DNA from: Mucilaginibacter cryoferens
GTDB lineage: Bacteria > Bacteroidota > Bacteroidia > Sphingobacteriales > Sphingobacteriaceae
NCBI RefSeq assembly: GCF_014205845.1
Contig: NZ_JACHCR010000002.1
Location: 80,980 to 144,979, forward strand
Reading direction: 5' to 3'
Length of the DNA stretch: 64,000 bases
In this document: piece after piece, positions 63,901 to 64,000 of the stretch
How the letters are laid out: each line of letters opens with the position of its first letter
Numbering within the stretch: the stretch's first letter is position 1
Position numbers and translations under genes: made by a program
Notes under the pieces: model-generated
The model's input: only the letters and a program-made list of their open reading frames with translations
Databases searched by the model: none
Told to the model about the DNA's origin: nothing

Positions 63901-64000
63901 AAAACCTTATCAATCAGTTCTGGTTTGTTGACAAGTATTCCCGGTACAGGTGATTATTCAGTATCAGTAAGCCGCTCTACGGGAAGTGTTGCAATTACCT
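57994..64000 (+). CDS. giant secreted MBG/cadherin-like repeat protein, 3' truncated
   Basis: An open frame of at least 2,002 codons that runs off the window end. Start ATG 57994 leads to a hydrophobic export segment (about 16-37) ending SGAQ. Domains in order: about three 100-residue propeller-like units (45-345; YDPINDYIYYV, YDYYTDYIYYL), an FN3-like domain (345-432), one cadherin-like beta-sandwich (433-530), a Big-like unit, at least six MBG units marked by KxYGDADP (about 615-1170), then nine more cadherin-like units (from about 1180) with endings such as VTAQDGTTTQNYLVTMNR. No calcium or catalytic motif was seen. It is probably a long surface fibre or adhesin; the C-terminus, and any T9SS or attachment signal, is outside the window. 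Confidence 0.9.
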   Translation, partial: MKELLLLLKNLLTKDLGYLSIALILLVLLGISNKSGAQVYYMTNDAVSGTASTVDGINRMDYSGSNATLLANSFTPSPGIMEVDLPNNRAFVYEAFSTSPPNGLSIKVVNLTTGAVTATIPITGTGARCYAIKYDPINDYIYYVVADSSPTTATADDALYKVKPDGTGKTTVVSGFATNPNLLALDILHNKAYVYNQLVAGKFIYTINLATSTATKTGTITAATTGVFSVNDMAYDYYTDYIYYLSSNGATSTNANDALNKIHPDGTGYVVVTGVAQSPTLMAVDFGNNRAFVFDNVAPARTISTIDLTAGTTTVVKSLSNLTGSATVTSLWVPKRAMLTTAAAASISSTVATLGGNILRSDVSVTERGVVYSSSNTTPTIGGSGVTKATNGTGTGSFSQSISGLSVSTTYYARSYAISTAGTAYGDAVSFSTLSNDATLSALSLSSGSLNPVFSSATTSYTASIANATSTITITPTQNNGNASIKVNGTTVGSGGASGNISLNVGDNAQSIVVTAQDGTLKTYTVTVNRAKAAQTITFAPTASQTYGNADYAPGATSSSGLTVSYSSDNAAVATIVGGNVHIVAPGTANITASQAGDANNLAATSAVQALTVNNAAITVTASAASKIYGDADPSLTYSVTAGALVGSDAFSGSLTRDVGTNAGTYNITQGTLALNNKYTLTFVSGVLTVNKRPLSIQPAPASKSYGDADPAAYPYFFKVGSVAASDGMTGTFTRAPGEIPGTYALGLGTKRPVNATTGAEQINNYDLTFIPEYLTISKRAITLQPAPATKVYGDADPTFPYYFRAGSLAPGEGMTGTFGRQLGEDAGVYTLNLGTKRPVNSTTGVFTDQYYTISFLPENLTITQKTVNVSANTLSKNYGDVDQTLTYAADALGFSDTFSGTLTRAVGEIAGTYAISQGSLALNTNNYNLNFTGSVFTINTKIINVTANAQSKTYGDADPALTYTADALVNGDSFNGSLTRLAGEGAGSYAINQGSLALSSNYTLNFTGSNLTIGQKAINLTASTQTKAYGDADPALTYTADALINSDTFSGALARDAGETAGVYNINQGSLVLNANYALNYTGNTLTIGKGVLTYVATPVSKTYLAPNPAFTGTVTGFINGETQNSATTGTLSFTSTATDASLQGSYPINGSGLSAINYDFVQSAANTSALTVVLSPDAAVSNISISQGTLNTPFDANTYQYTANVDHSVTSFDLTAVVRQANATMVVNGVVLTSGSAITLPLSSGNNYFTIVVTAQDGTTTQNYLVTMNRAFSTNNLLSSITMSGVTLNPSFDSNTVSYTASVGNLTDGTDINVTTADVDATANVGGNPVSAGHPFHLPLMVGGNSFSVNGVAQNGDVKAYNITITRAASSDATLSSLNTTVLSFNEPFSSTTYNYTATVANNISQFNFVPVATNNAATITVNGNAVNYLGVTPTLNYGVNTYTIVVKSEDGTTTNTYTITVTRTLSSDNNLATLSIPFVISINEPFDPNLLNYTATLADSTITGLPLTAYSSDENASMKINGTPVVRFANYTMTLHGGVNTFNIVVTPQDNITPKTYTLVLTRAGQAPPLFSPNATLAAISVSATGYSYNFNFAFDALTPLNVANKITAVRLHPVTGDSGATTTVNGVAIAYDASTDLLPLNIGDNTFDVVVTAADGVHSTTTTLHVNRLPAADVSLASLTINAGTLNPVFTGTIFTYTASVPYSFSNLSVTPVANAAGSTITVNGNVIDAGNPIASVPLNLGLPNRIRVVVTAADGVNTQTYTVNVTRLAPDVTLSGLSISAGTLSPLFNPSTTSYTTSVKSSTISITSVSTDQNATVTINGNINTTNLPLHVGDNIFSVLVTAQNGTTVKEYTVKVTRIALSSDVTVKTLSISSGNLVRVGGSNTFTASVSPSVSTVSITAMPTDTNGTVKVNTIATVNGVASAPVALPGYTTTIPVLITAEDGVTTRAVTIIVSKGGSNNANIKTLSISSGLLTSIPGTGDYSVSVSRSTGSVAIT
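60837..61267 (+). repeat. near-identical tandem MBG coding repeats
   Basis: Within the giant gene, the TATGGnGATGCCGACCCTGC word starts at 60856 and 61081, a 225-bp (75-codon) period, and the following TTTAACTTAnACTGCnGATGC is also conserved. DNA-level identity is higher here than in other units, suggesting recent duplication or gene conversion. Confidence 0.7.

Overview
The window reads as a chromosomal segment of a Bacteroidota bacterium, most likely Sphingobacteriaceae (Mucilaginibacter/Pedobacter-like). The reasons are a SusC/SusD pair with DUF4959/DUF4998-type lipoproteins, many secreted glycoside hydrolases, TAnnTTTG promoter boxes, weak Shine-Dalgarno sites, and intergenic spaces full of short palindromic repeats. 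The genus is inferred from style, not proven.

Region 1 (1-18,000) is mostly housekeeping: a small conserved protein, a HEAT-like protein, a tandem M16 peptidase pair (one active, one lacking the zinc site), guaB, a LOG-family phosphoribohydrolase, a papain-like protease, an acyl-CoA carboxylase carboxyltransferase, a VOC protein, an M19 dipeptidase broken by a stop codon after its signal peptide, a MORN/TonB-C-like protein, trxB, a GH20 hexosaminidase and a PliI-like lysozyme-inhibitor lipoprotein.

Region 2 (18,199-50,189) is a large carbohydrate-use locus built around L-fucose and alpha-galactose. A GH92 alpha-mannosidase and an AraC regulator lie on the minus strand. Divergent from them is a fucose catabolic operon: SDR dehydrogenase, L-fuconate dehydratase, SSS symporter and a membrane-anchored RhaM/FucU-type mutarotase. 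Then come SusC, SusD and two surface lipoproteins, GH95, a GH110-like beta-helix galactosidase, a two-domain esterase, GH29, a second GH95, a clan GH-D galactosidase-like enzyme and a GH36 alpha-galactosidase. Together they would bind a fucosylated, alpha-galactosylated glycan at the surface, deacylate it, remove Fuc and alpha-Gal caps, and oxidise fucose through the non-phosphorylated fuconate route. The fuconolactonase and the last pathway steps are not in the window.

Region 3 (50,399-55,997) has an outer-membrane beta-barrel protein, then a minus-strand operon of lipoprotein, multi-pass membrane protein, histidine kinase and NarL-type response regulator.

Region 4 (56,441-64,000) is a plus-strand cluster: a tail-collar-domain protein, a formyltransferase-like gene interrupted by an in-frame TAG, and a giant secreted repeat protein (propeller-like N-terminus, FN3-like, MBG and cadherin-like domains) that runs off the window after more than 2,000 codons.

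At least eight families of intergenic inverted repeats are visible, several exactly filling the space between stop codons. No rRNA, tRNA, CRISPR array or transposase gene was recognised.
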